The notes under the pieces: model-generated
Database searches by the model: none
What the model saw: the letters and a program-made list of their open reading frames with translations, nothing else
What the model was told of the DNA's origin: nothing
NCBI GenBank assembly: GCA_945860375.1
Contig: CAMAQR010000031.1
Location: forward strand, 1 to 45,032
From: Pseudorhodobacter antarcticus
GTDB taxonomy: Bacteria > Pseudomonadota > Alphaproteobacteria > Rhodobacterales > Rhodobacteraceae
Length of the DNA stretch: 45,032 nucleotides
Direction: 5' to 3'
Shown here: piece after piece, positions 34,614 through 42,827 of the stretch
Position numbering within the stretch: position 1 is the first letter of the stretch
How the letters are laid out: each line of letters opens with the position of its first letter
Made by a program: the position numbers and the translations under genes

Positions 34614-35279
34614 ATGATCCGTCTGTACCATTTCCCTCTGTCCCCATTCTGCCGCAAGGTTCGCCTGACGCTGGCCGAGAAGAAGCTTGAAGTTGAACTG
34701 GTCGAGGAACGCTACTGGGAACCCACGCCCGATTTTCTGCGCCGCAACCCGGCGGGCAAAGTGCCGGTGCTGCGGATGGACACCAAGGTGCTGTCGGAAT
34801 CACAGGCGATTTGTGAGTACCTTGAAGAAGCAGTGCCAAATCCGCCCCTGATGCCGCGCGACGCTGACGCCCGCTATGAGGTGCGCCGTCTGTGCGCGTG
34901 GTTTGACGACAAGTTCCACGCCGAGGTGACGTCAAAGCTGCTGCATGAGCGCGTCAACAAGAAGATCATGGCGCAGGGCTATCCAGATTCGAAGAACGTG
35001 AAGTCGGGTGCGGGGCGGATCAAGTACCATATTGATTATCTGGGTTGGCTTTTGGATCAGCGCCGCTGGCTGGCCGGGGATGTGATGACGCTGGCCGATC
35101 TGACGGCGGCGGCGCATTTGTCTTGTCTGGACTACATCTCGGATGTGGATTGGAACCGGTCGGCCACGGTCAAGGATTGGTACGCCAAGATCAAATCGCG
35201 CCCGTCGTTTCGGACGCTGCTGGCAGATCAGGTGTCAGGCTTTCCGCCGCCCGCGCATTATGCCGATCTGGATTTCTGA
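34614..35279 (+). CDS. Glutathione S-transferase family protein
   Basis: A 221-residue protein with an N-terminal thioredoxin-like fold (LYHFPLSPFCRKVRLTLAEK, then GKVPVLRMDTKVLSESQAIC with the glutathione gamma-Glu site). An all-helical C-terminal domain follows (WLAGDVMTLADLTAAAHL, the N-capping box). The Ser/Cys in PLSPFC is in the position of the usual catalytic residue. ATG 34614 was chosen because the fold begins there; an in-frame TTG 12 codons earlier is weaker. The substrate is unknown. Confidence 0.88.
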   Translation: MIRLYHFPLSPFCRKVRLTLAEKKLEVELVEERYWEPTPDFLRRNPAGKVPVLRMDTKVLSESQAICEYLEEAVPNPPLMPRDADARYEVRRLCAWFDDKFHAEVTSKLLHERVNKKIMAQGYPDSKNVKSGAGRIKYHIDYLGWLLDQRRWLAGDVMTLADLTAAAHLSCLDYISDVDWNRSATVKDWYAKIKSRPSFRTLLADQVSGFPPPAHYADLDF

Positions 35280-35283
35280 TCAC

Positions 35284-35340
35284 GGGCGCCGGGGGTTTCA
35301 CCCCCAGACCCCCAGGATATTTGGGCCAAGATGAAAGCTC
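35284..35340 (+). repeat. GC-rich intergenic repeat that includes the queG start
   Basis: GGGGG-TTTCA-CCCCC is followed by AGACCCCCAGGATATTTGGG and CCAAGATGAAAG. I recall near-identical GGATATTT-CCAAGATGAA sequences between genes in many Rhodobacteraceae genomes; a search is needed to confirm. The ATG inside it is the first codon of queG. Confidence 0.45.
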
Positions 35341-36356
35341 TGAAAGATCAGCTGATCGCGCGGGCTTTGGAGGAGGGATTTTCCAAGGTGGGCATCTGTG
35401 CGCCAGATGCGGTGCCGGAAACGGCGGGTCGGTTGCGGGCGTTTCTGGAGGCCGGGCGACACGGTCAGATGGGCTGGATGGCCGAGCGCGAGGCTTGGCG
35501 CGGGTCTGCCGCCGCGCTTTGGCCGCAGGCGCGGTCGGTGATCATGCTGGCCGAGGTTTACACGCCCGAGGCAGACCCGCTGGCCGTGTTGGCGCAAACC
35601 GATCGGGCGGCGATTTCGGTTTACGCTCAGGGTAAAGACTACCACGATCTGGTGAAGCGGCGGTTGAAACGCTTGGGGGGCTGGTTTGCCAATGTGGCGG
35701 GGGCTGAGATCAAGGTGTTTGTCGACACCGCTCCGGTGATGGAAAAGCCCTTGGCGCAGGCGGCAGGGTTGGGCTGGCAGGGCAAGCACACCAACCTGTT
35801 GGCGCGCGATCTGGGCAATTGGTTCTTTCTGGGCGCGATCTTTACCACCGCAGATTTGCCCAAGGATGCGGCGGAGGTTTCACATTGCGGCACTTGCACT
35901 GCCTGTCTGGACATCTGCCCGACGCAGGCCTTTCCGGCACCCTATCAGCTGGATGCGCGGCGCTGCATCTCTTATCTGACCATTGAGCATAGGGGTCCGG
36001 TTGATGAAGATCTGAGGGCGTTGATGGGCAACCGCATTTATGGCTGCGACGATTGTCTGGCTGTCTGCCCTTGGAACAAGTTTGCCCAAGCTGCCAAGGA
36101 CATTGGCTATCAGCCGCGCGTTGGTGCGCCGGAATTGCAGGAGTTGGTGGCATTGGACGATGCCGGGTTCCGGGCACGCTTTGCGGGCAGTCCGATCAAG
36201 CGGATCGGGCGGGACCGGTTTGTGCGCAATGTGCTTTATGCGATTGGCAATTCAGGGTTGCCCGGTTTGGCCGCCAAGGCCGCCCCGCTGCAAAATGATC
36301 CTGATCCCGCGGTGGCAGAGGCCGCCCGGTGGGCGGTGGCCCGGCTTAACCGCTGA
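35331..36356 (+). CDS. queG: Epoxyqueuosine reductase
   Basis: A 341-residue cobalamin-dependent iron-sulfur enzyme for the last step of queuosine tRNA modification. [20 protein letters not shown] carries the conserved active-site Asp region, and [18 protein letters not shown] is a family hallmark. Two 4Fe-4S motifs follow: [16 protein letters not shown] with its fourth cysteine set, and [18 protein letters not shown]-like tail ([14 protein letters not shown]) ends the protein. The start ATG 35331 lies inside a dispersed intergenic repeat. The 3' end overlaps the convergent DUF1428 gene by 11 bp. Confidence 0.95.
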   Translation: MKALKDQLIARALEEGFSKVGICAPDAVPETAGRLRAFLEAGRHGQMGWMAEREAWRGSAAALWPQARSVIMLAEVYTPEADPLAVLAQTDRAAISVYAQGKDYHDLVKRRLKRLGGWFANVAGAEIKVFVDTAPVMEKPLAQAAGLGWQGKHTNLLARDLGNWFFLGAIFTTADLPKDAAEVSHCGTCTACLDICPTQAFPAPYQLDARRCISYLTIEHRGPVDEDLRALMGNRIYGCDDCLAVCPWNKFAQAAKDIGYQPRVGAPELQELVALDDAGFRARFAGSPIKRIGRDRFVRNVLYAIGNSGLPGLAAKAAPLQNDPDPAVAEAARWAVARLNR

Positions 36357-36699
36357 CCATGGTTTCAAAGCCGCCCCAGATCATCCGCTGCATGTTGGCG
36401 GGACTGTCGGCCATCATATCCGCCAGTCGGGCGTCTGCCATCACCAACCCCATCACCTGATCGCGATGCGCGCGGTCGCGGTAGGTGGCGTAGGCACAAT
36501 ACACGATCTCTCCGGGTTCCAGCATCACGGCTTTGGTGAAGGAGGTCACACTCCCCACGGGCACATCATCGGCACGGTTTTCGGCATAAGACAGCGCGCC
36601 GTGTTCCAGCCAGACCTTGCGGCCCAACTCTGCCCATTTCAGATAATCTGCCTCACGCGACTGCAGGACCGGCATGATGTAGACGTCGATATAGCCCAT
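36346..36699 (-). CDS. DUF1428 family protein
   Basis: A 117-residue protein of the DUF1428 family ([50 protein letters not shown]). The fold is a dimeric alpha-beta barrel, like monooxygenase or YbaA-type proteins. The biochemical role is unknown. GGAGG lies 6 nt before ATG 36699, so this start beats the two ATGs just upstream. Confidence 0.82.
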   Translation of the reverse strand: MGYIDVYIMPVLQSREADYLKWAELGRKVWLEHGALSYAENRADDVPVGSVTSFTKAVMLEPGEIVYCAYATYRDRAHRDQVMGLVMADARLADMMADSPANMQRMIWGGFETMVSG

Positions 36700-36818
36700 G
36701 ATCATCCTCCGTCGATAGAAGCAGAATAGCATGAAATGGCGGCGTGCGGCAGATGATCTCTGCCCTTGAACCTCCCTTTTGGCCTGCTAGGCTATCGTCA
36801 AAATAGCGGGGGGCGTTT

Positions 36819-37583
36819 ATGGATCGGCTAAAGGGTAAGGTTGCGATTGTCTCGGGCGGCGCCACGGGCATTGGGGCTGCGGCGGCGCGGCTGTTCGCCG
36901 CCGAGGGCGCTGCGGTGGGGATCATTGACCGCAATGTGCAGGCAGGGCAGGCGCTGGCGTTTGAGTTGGTGCAGGCGGGCCACCGCGCCATGTTTGCCAC
37001 TGCCGATGTGTCCCGCAAGGATCAGGTCGAGGCAGCCGTGGCCACCGTGAAATCACAGCTTGGGCCGGTAAACGTTCTGTTCAACCACGCTGGAACCATC
37101 GTCATCAAACCTTTCCTTGAAACCGAGGAAGAGGATTGGGACATGCTGTTCGACGTCAACGTCAAGTCGATGTACCTGATGACCCGGGCCGTTTTGCCGA
37201 TGATGTTGCAGGCGGGAAAGGGCTCTATCGTCTGCACCTCCAGCATTTCGGCGGTTTATGCCACGCCGATGGAGGTGCTTTACGATGCCACCAAGGGGGC
37301 CTGTCACATGTTCGCCCGCGCGATTGCGGTGGAGTTTCGGGATCGGGGCATCCGCTGCAATGCGGTCTGCCCCGGCTTCATCGAAACGCCGCATGGGTTG
37401 CGGGAGGTGCGCGAGTTGACGGCGCTGGGCGTGGACGCATCGGATGCGGCGATCAAGGCGGCGCAAGGGCGGTTTGGCCAGCCCGAAGATATCGCGCGGG
37501 CGGCGCTGTATCTGGCGTCGGATGATGCGGAATTCATCACCGGAACGCAGTTGTTCGTGGATGGGGGATTTTCCGCTGTTTGA
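36819..37583 (+). CDS. SDR-family NAD(P)-dependent oxidoreductase
   Basis: A 254-residue classical short-chain dehydrogenase. VAIVSGGATGIGAAAARLF is the cofactor loop (TGxxxGxG), IIDRN an NAD-type acidic residue after strand 2, NHAG the structural motif, SSIS the catalytic Ser, and YDATKGA the YxxxK. The end FITGTQLFVDGGFSAV is standard for the family. The cofactor is probably NAD because of the Asp. The substrate cannot be told. It stands alone on its strand between the divergent DUF1428 gene and a small ORF. Confidence 0.9.
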   Translation: MDRLKGKVAIVSGGATGIGAAAARLFAAEGAAVGIIDRNVQAGQALAFELVQAGHRAMFATADVSRKDQVEAAVATVKSQLGPVNVLFNHAGTIVIKPFLETEEEDWDMLFDVNVKSMYLMTRAVLPMMLQAGKGSIVCTSSISAVYATPMEVLYDATKGACHMFARAIAVEFRDRGIRCNAVCPGFIETPHGLREVRELTALGVDASDAAIKAAQGRFGQPEDIARAALYLASDDAEFITGTQLFVDGGFSAV

Positions 37584-37687
37584 TGCGGCTACAATGGGCG
37601 GTGGTCAGCCGCCCGCGACATTGCGTCCTGAAGGCCAGGGTGAACTGTGCTAACTTGCCGGTGCAACCCAAACACAGGAGTCGGACC

Positions 37688-37873
37688 ATGACCAAACATC
37701 TAACCGATCACCAGAGGGCGTCAAACGGCGGTCGGATGCAGCACTTTCTGCGCATCGACCGCGACCGGTCCGATGCTGCATGGAGCAAGGCCCGGCAGCG
37801 GCCATTGACACGCGCAGACGACAACCGCCGGCTGGTGGAATTTGTTCGCATCGCGCAGGGGCGGCAGGTTTAA
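37688..37873 (+). CDS. 61-residue hypothetical protein
   Basis: The short ORF begins MTKHLTDHQRASNGG. GGAG lies 9 nt before the ATG, and a terminator follows directly after the stop. These support a real small transcript. The product is Arg-rich and soluble, with no recognised family. Confidence 0.55.
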   Translation: MTKHLTDHQRASNGGRMQHFLRIDRDRSDAAWSKARQRPLTRADDNRRLVEFVRIAQGRQV

Positions 37874-37875
37874 CG

Positions 37876-37910
37876 AAAAAGGCGCGCCGGTTGGGCGCGC
37901 CTTTTTCTGT
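37876..37910. terminator. Bidirectional terminator between the 61-residue ORF and ilvE
   Basis: GGCGCGCC-GGTTG-GGCGCGCC has an A-tract before it (GAAAAA) and TTTTT after it. It therefore works on both strands and serves the convergent small ORF and ilvE. Confidence 0.85.
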
Positions 37911-37942
37911 GAGCTGCAGAGTGGGTGCAACCCACCGTTCAG

Positions 37943-38809
37943 TTAAGCCCGCACCAGCGCCTCATACTCGGTCGAAATGTCTTTCGTCATCTGACCTACT
38001 TCAAAGTTATAGTCGCCGATCTGCCCCACCGGCGTGACCTCTGCCGCCGTGCCGGTCAGCCAGCATTGCTGAAACCCTTCCAACTCGGATGGCATGATGT
38101 GGCGTTCGTGGACGGTCACGCCCTTGTCGCGCAGCATGCCGATCACGGTCTGACGGGTGATGCCGTTCAAAAAGGCGTCGGGCAGAGGGGTGTGAACCTC
38201 GCCATCCTTGACGAAGAAGATGTTCGCGCCCGTCGCCTCGGCCACATAGCCGCGATAGTCGAACATCATCGCATCTGAACAGCCCTTCGCCTCGGCGGCG
38301 TGTTTGGACATGGTGCAGATCATGTAAAGACCCGCCGCTTTGGCCGCATGGGGAATAGTTTCCGGGCTGGGCCGTTTCCATTTTGCGACGTCCAGCTTGG
38401 CGCCCTTCATCTTGGCATCGCCGTAGTAGTTGCCCCAGGACCACACCGCCACAGCCAGACGGATCGGGTTTTTCTTCGACGCCACGCCCATATCTTCGCC
38501 TGCACCGCGCCAAGCCAAGGCCCGCACATAGCCGTCGGTCAGGTTGTTGGCCTTCAGCGTCGCCTCTTTAGCCGCCTCAATTTCAGCCACCGAATAGGGC
38601 AGGTCCATGTCCAGCAATTCGCCCGACTTGCGCAGGCGTTCCGAATGCTGCACGGATTTGAAGATCTTGCCGTTGTAGCAACGCTCGCCTTCAAACACCG
38701 ACGACGCATAGTGCAGCGCGTGGGTCAGGATATGGACATTGGCGGAACGCCATTCCACCAGTTTGCCATCCATCCAGATGAACCCGTCACGATCGTCATA
38801 TCCTGCCAT
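37943..38809 (-). CDS. ilvE: Branched-chain amino acid aminotransferase
   Basis: A 288-residue class IV PLP aminotransferase. LTHALHYASSVFEGERCYNG is the substrate-pocket signature. The PLP Lys is in HAAKAAGLYMICTM (about residue 157), followed by GYVAEATGANIFFVKDGEV with the phosphate/PLP Glu. GITRQTVIGMLRDKG and TGTAAEVTPVGQIGDYNF end the enzyme. It makes or degrades Leu, Ile and Val. ATG 38809 (MAGYDDRDG) is preferred because GGGG precedes it at good spacing; an ATG four codons upstream lacks this. Confidence 0.93.
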   Translation of the reverse strand: MAGYDDRDGFIWMDGKLVEWRSANVHILTHALHYASSVFEGERCYNGKIFKSVQHSERLRKSGELLDMDLPYSVAEIEAAKEATLKANNLTDGYVRALAWRGAGEDMGVASKKNPIRLAVAVWSWGNYYGDAKMKGAKLDVAKWKRPSPETIPHAAKAAGLYMICTMSKHAAEAKGCSDAMMFDYRGYVAEATGANIFFVKDGEVHTPLPDAFLNGITRQTVIGMLRDKGVTVHERHIMPSELEGFQQCWLTGTAAEVTPVGQIGDYNFEVGQMTKDISTEYEALVRA

Positions 38810-38946
38810 CTTGGCCCCCATTTTGCGAATGTTGCGCCTAATAGGTCCGATATGGACATAATGTTGCGCGAAATCGTGGTGGGGCTATCAGTTGTGTCTT
38901 GGAATGTCAACAAGGCTGACGTAAATTCAAGTCAAAGGGGACTGTG

Positions 38947-39447
38947 ATGGCCGAAGCAAACCAAACTGGCGAAAGCCTGCTTTTCCTGACGGATGAGCAA
39001 TTGCGCAAAGGCATCGAGGCGATGTTTTTCGCCTATCGCGGCTTCACGTCCGACCCTGATCGTATTCTGGAGGGCATGGATTACGGCCGCGCCCATCACC
39101 GCGCCGTGCATTTCATCCACCGCAGCCCCGGCACGACAGTGGGCAATCTTCTGACCATTCTCGGCGTGACAAAACAGTCGCTGAACCGGGTCTTGCGGAC
39201 CCTGTTCGATGATGGGCTGGTTGAGGCGTGGGTGGGGAAAAAAGACAAACGCGAACGTCACCTGCACTTGACCGAGAAAGGTGCTGCGCTGGAACGGGCC
39301 CTGTCTGATGCCCAACGCGCGCGCATGCGGGCCGCCTATCGCGCGGCGGGGCCGCAGGCTGTGCAGGGTTTTCGCACCGTGCTAGAGGCGATGATGGACC
39401 CCGATCAGCGCCGTCAGTATCAGGGTCTGAAGGAGAGCAGCCAATGA
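38947..39447 (+). CDS. petP: MarR-family regulator, PetP-like
   Basis: A 166-residue winged-helix protein. VGNLLTILGVTKQSLNRVLR is the recognition helix region and KKDKRERHLHLTEKGAALE the wing. The gene is immediately upstream of an OmpR-type response regulator with a 4-nt overlap, as in the petP-petR pair described in Rhodobacter. The gene name rests on that context. AGGGG lies 7 nt before ATG 38947 (a GTG three bases upstream is also possible). Confidence 0.8.
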   Translation: MAEANQTGESLLFLTDEQLRKGIEAMFFAYRGFTSDPDRILEGMDYGRAHHRAVHFIHRSPGTTVGNLLTILGVTKQSLNRVLRTLFDDGLVEAWVGKKDKRERHLHLTEKGAALERALSDAQRARMRAAYRAAGPQAVQGFRTVLEAMMDPDQRRQYQGLKESSQ

Positions 39448-40145
39448 CCGAACCCTTGGCCCACCTGTTGGTGGTGGACGATGACGAACGCATCCGCGGA
39501 CTTTTGCAGAAATTCCTGATCCGCAACGGCTTTCTGGTGTCGGTGGCGCGCGATGCCGCGCAGGCCCGCCGTCTGTTGGCTGGGCTGGAGTTTGACATGA
39601 TTGTGCTGGACGTGATGATGCCCGGCGAAGATGGAATCGCACTGACCCGTGACCTGCGCCAAACCATGACGGTTCCAATTCTGCTTTTGACCGCCAAAGG
39701 CGAAACCGCCAACCGGGTTCAGGGGTTTGAGGCCGGCGCAGATGATTATCTGATCAAGCCGTTCGAGCCCAAGGAACTGCTGCTGCGCATCAACGCCATT
39801 CTGCGTCGGGTGCCCTTGGTGAAACCCAATGCGGTTGCGCCCAAGGTGTTGCACATGGGTGCGGTGCGCTATGACATGGACCGGGGCGAGTTGTGGCGCG
39901 GGGCGGATCTGATCCGTCTCACCGCGACCGAGGCGGCGCTGATGCGGGTATTCTCTGCCGCGCCGGGTGTGGCGGTCAGACGGGACAAGCTGGTCGGCGA
40001 TCTTCCGCGCGAAGAGGGTGGCGGTCAGGAACGTGCAGTCGACGTGCAGATCACGCGTTTGCGCCGCAAGATCGAAAAAGACCCAAAGCAACCGCGCTAT
40101 CTTCAAACTGTCCGCGGTGAAGGTTATATGTTGCAGCCTGATTGA
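39444..40145 (+). CDS. petR: OmpR-type response regulator, PetR-like
   Basis: A 233-residue two-domain regulator. The receiver has the acidic pair LLVVDDDERIRGLL, phosphoacceptor Asp in MIVLDVMMPGEDG, and Lys in ADDYLIKPFEPKELLLR. The C-terminal winged helix includes AVDVQITRLRRKIEKDP and LQTVRGEGYML. It follows the MarR-type gene with an ATGA overlap. No histidine kinase is nearby. In Rhodobacter capsulatus, petR was described as an essential response regulator; the match here is by arrangement and similarity as I recall it. Confidence 0.82.
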   Translation: MTEPLAHLLVVDDDERIRGLLQKFLIRNGFLVSVARDAAQARRLLAGLEFDMIVLDVMMPGEDGIALTRDLRQTMTVPILLLTAKGETANRVQGFEAGADDYLIKPFEPKELLLRINAILRRVPLVKPNAVAPKVLHMGAVRYDMDRGELWRGADLIRLTATEAALMRVFSAAPGVAVRRDKLVGDLPREEGGGQERAVDVQITRLRRKIEKDPKQPRYLQTVRGEGYMLQPD

Positions 40146-40223
40146 CGCGCATTCTGTTGGTCACACTTGTTTAACGATGATCTGCCTTTTTGGCATTTTT
40201 GATATCAACCCATGGAGACTGCC

Positions 40224-40715
40224 TTGACCCTTCTGAAACTGACAGCCGCTTGCGGCTTTGCCCTGATTGCCACCACCGTCACTGCACAGGACCTGACGCC
40301 CTATTCCGAGGCTGGCGGTTTTGAAATCGTCGTTGACACCACTTTGGGCAACGGCTGCTTTCTGACCTCTGAGTTTGAAGACGGGTCAACCGTGCGTATC
40401 GGTTTTGATCGCACCGCTGGCAACGGCTATGTAGCGGCGTTCAACGCGGCTTGGGGCGAAATTGTCGATGGCACCGAGTACCCCATCAGCTTCATGCTGG
40501 ACGAAGAGAAGTACGACGGCAACGCCAGGGGCATGCATTTGGACGACGTACCCGGCGTGGTCGTGACTTTTGACAGCGTTGATTTCCTCACCGATCTGGC
40601 GGCGCGCAATGTCATGGTGCTGCAATCCGAAGGCGAAGACGTGATGTCGATCGACCTGTCGGGCACCGATGCGGCGATTGCTGAGACGATCGCTTGTCAG
40701 GAAGTGCAGGGTTGA
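40224..40715 (+). CDS. Exported hypothetical protein
   Basis: A 163-residue protein with a signal peptide (MTLLKLTAACGFALIATTVTAQ, cleavage near TAQ). The mature part is acidic and beta-rich, with cysteines in LGNGCFLTSEF and the last residues (AETIACQ). No family is recognised. The start is ambiguous: ATG 40212 has no ribosome site, whereas TTG 40224 has GGAG 8 nt upstream and begins the signal peptide cleanly, so TTG is preferred. Its stop overlaps the start of the next gene. Confidence 0.65.
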   Translation: MTLLKLTAACGFALIATTVTAQDLTPYSEAGGFEIVVDTTLGNGCFLTSEFEDGSTVRIGFDRTAGNGYVAAFNAAWGEIVDGTEYPISFMLDEEKYDGNARGMHLDDVPGVVVTFDSVDFLTDLAARNVMVLQSEGEDVMSIDLSGTDAAIAETIACQEVQG

Positions 40716-41638
40716 CCACTGCGGTCTATCATCATGGGGCGTTCCGGGGGCATGTCACGCCTCCGGGCCATCCCGAACAGGTCGCGCGGACGGATGCCGT
40801 TGAGGCTGGGCTGACGGGCATGGACCTGATGCGGATTGCGGCGCCATTGGGCGACGACGCCGATGTGTTGCGCTGTCATCCCGCCGCTTATCTGAACCGC
40901 GTGCGAGCGGCATCGCCTGTGCAAGGTTGGGCGCAGTTGGACGGCGATACCTACCTTTCTGCCGGTTCGTTAGAGGCCGCCTTGCGTGCTGTGGGCGGGG
41001 CCTGCGCGGCTGTCGATGCCGTGCTGTCGGGGCAAGTGTCGAACGCGTTTTTGGCCGCGCGCCCTCCGGGCCATCACGCTGAACGCGAAACCGCGATGGG
41101 GTTTTGCGTGTTCGGAACCGTGGCGATTGCCGCCAAACGGGCGCTGGACCATCACGGGTTGTCGCGGGTGGCGATTGTGGATTTCGACGTGCATCATGGC
41201 AATGGCACACAGGATTTGCTGTGGGACGAGGTGCGGTGTTTCTTCGCCTCCAGCCATCAGATGCCGTTGTATCCGGGGTCTGGGGCCGCGTCCGAGGTTG
41301 GCGCGCATGGGCAGATTGTGAACGTGCCGATGCGTGAAGGTTCGGGTGGCGGCGTTATGCGCGCGGCCTACGAGTCGCGGGTGTTTCCGGCACTGCTGGC
41401 GTGGCAGCCCGAACTGATCCTGATCTCTGCAGGTTTTGATGCCCATGCTGATGATCCCTTGGCCGGGCTGGAATGGCAGGCCGATGATTACGCTTGGCTG
41501 ACCGGGCGGATTTGCGATGTGGCGGACGCCACCTGTCAGGGCCGGGTGGTATCCTGCCTTGAGGGCGGCTATGATCTGGAGGCGCTGGCACTTTCGGTGA
41601 CGGCGCATGTGGGTGTTTTGCAGGAGCGCGGACGATGA
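40712..41638 (+). CDS. Histone deacetylase family (acetoin utilization/AphA-like) hydrolase
   Basis: A 308-residue zinc-dependent deacetylase-fold protein. Motifs are HPEQVARTDAV, RPPGHHAERETAMGFC (two active-site His), AIVDFDVHHGNGTQDLLWDE (metal Asp and His), and SAGFDAHADDPLAG (metal Asp). Bacterial members hydrolyse acetylpolyamines or other acetylamides; the substrate is not known. The start TTG 40712 overlaps the preceding stop (TTGA), with AGGAAG 7 nt upstream; another in-frame TTG lies 6 codons earlier. It overlaps xseB by 4 nt. Confidence 0.88.
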   Translation: MTTAVYHHGAFRGHVTPPGHPEQVARTDAVEAGLTGMDLMRIAAPLGDDADVLRCHPAAYLNRVRAASPVQGWAQLDGDTYLSAGSLEAALRAVGGACAAVDAVLSGQVSNAFLAARPPGHHAERETAMGFCVFGTVAIAAKRALDHHGLSRVAIVDFDVHHGNGTQDLLWDEVRCFFASSHQMPLYPGSGAASEVGAHGQIVNVPMREGSGGGVMRAAYESRVFPALLAWQPELILISAGFDAHADDPLAGLEWQADDYAWLTGRICDVADATCQGRVVSCLEGGYDLEALALSVTAHVGVLQERGR

Positions 41639-41874
41639 CGGAAAAAGCAGCGGCCGAAATGTCGTTTGAAGAGGCGATGGCGGCGCTTGAAACCGTGGTC
41701 ACGCAGTTGGAGCGCGGCGAAGTGGCGTTGGAGCAATCCATCGCCCTTTACGAACGCGGCGCGGCCCTGAAGGCCCATTGCGCCGCCAAACTGAAATCCG
41801 CCGAGGAAAAAGTTGAGCTGATCCGCGTGCAAGAGGGTCGCGCCGTGGGGACAACCCCGGTGGAGGGGCTTTAG
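41635..41874 (+). CDS. xseB: Exodeoxyribonuclease VII small subunit
   Basis: A 79-residue helical protein. MSFEEAMAALETVVTQLERG and ALEQSIALYERGAALKAHC are the conserved helix pair of XseB, which assembles in several copies on XseA to form the single-strand-specific exonuclease. The length is typical. It overlaps the preceding gene by ATGA and the next gene by one base. Confidence 0.95.
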   Translation: MTEKAAAEMSFEEAMAALETVVTQLERGEVALEQSIALYERGAALKAHCAAKLKSAEEKVELIRVQEGRAVGTTPVEGL

Positions 41875-42800
41875 TGCCCAAGACGTTTCATCCGATGCAG
41901 CAATTCATTGTCAAACCTGCCAATAGCCTTGATGCGCTTGGCTTTGTTGAGACCATGGACAAGGCCCGCAAGGCTGTTGCTTGGCAGATGACCTTGGCGC
42001 TGAAGGGCCTGTCCAGTCCACTGCCCGAGGCCATGCGGTATGCCACCAAGGGCGGCAAGGGACTGCGGGCGTTTCTTGTTCTGGAATCCGCGCGCATCCA
42101 CGGCATTTGCCCCAACGCCGCCGCCCCCGCCGCCGCCGCGATAGAGGCAGTGCACGCCTATTCCCTAATTCACGACGATCTGCCCTGCATGGATGATGAC
42201 GATGTGCGGCGGGGCCTGCCGACGGTGCACCGCAAATGGGATGAAGCCACGGCCGTTCTGGCGGGCGACGCTTTGCAGGCCTTGGCGTTCGAACTTGTCA
42301 GCAACGCTGACTGCCCTGCCGAGCAACGTTTGACGCTGATCACAACCTTGGCGCAGGCCGCAGGCGCGCGCGGTATGGTGGGCGGACAGATCGCAGACAT
42401 CGCGGCGGAAACCGCCGAAGTTCCTCTGAATCTGGATCAAATCATCGCTCTGCAAGCGGGCAAAACTGGTGCGCTGATCACTTGGTCAGCGATGGCTGGT
42501 CCGCGTATGGCTGGCGCTGATCCAAAATCTTTGCGGAGCTATGGCGATTGTCTTGGCTTGGCCTTTCAGATTGCTGATGACATCCTTGACGTGATCGGCG
42601 ATGCCACCAAAGCGGGCAAGCGCCTGAACAAGGACGCCGACGCAGGCAAGGCCACTTTCGTTTCGCTTTTGGGGCTTGAGGGGGCACAAGCCCGCGCTAA
42701 AACCTTGATAGATCAGGCCTGCGACCATCTGGCCCCCTACGGTGGGGCGGCGCAAAACTTGATTGACTGCGCAGGTTTCGTTATCGCACGGGAAAGCTGA
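41874..42800 (+). CDS. ispA: Polyprenyl diphosphate synthase (farnesyl/geranyl type)
   Basis: A 308-residue trans-isoprenyl diphosphate synthase. YATKGGKGLRAFL starts the fold. The first Asp-rich motif is SLIHDDLPCMDDDDVRRG (DDxxxxD form, as in bacterial FPP synthases), then HRKWDEATAVLAGDALQALA, MVGGQIADI, and the second Asp-rich motif FQIADDILDVIGD. It condenses IPP with DMAPP/GPP. The start is GTG 41874, overlapping the xseB stop by one base; ATG 41895 is also possible. It lies upstream of dxs, so both belong to the isoprenoid supply. Confidence 0.93.
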   Translation: MPKTFHPMQQFIVKPANSLDALGFVETMDKARKAVAWQMTLALKGLSSPLPEAMRYATKGGKGLRAFLVLESARIHGICPNAAAPAAAAIEAVHAYSLIHDDLPCMDDDDVRRGLPTVHRKWDEATAVLAGDALQALAFELVSNADCPAEQRLTLITTLAQAAGARGMVGGQIADIAAETAEVPLNLDQIIALQAGKTGALITWSAMAGPRMAGADPKSLRSYGDCLGLAFQIADDILDVIGDATKAGKRLNKDADAGKATFVSLLGLEGAQARAKTLIDQACDHLAPYGGAAQNLIDCAGFVIARES

Positions 42801-42827
42801 CCCCAAAGCCTGACCCCGGAGGGGCGC

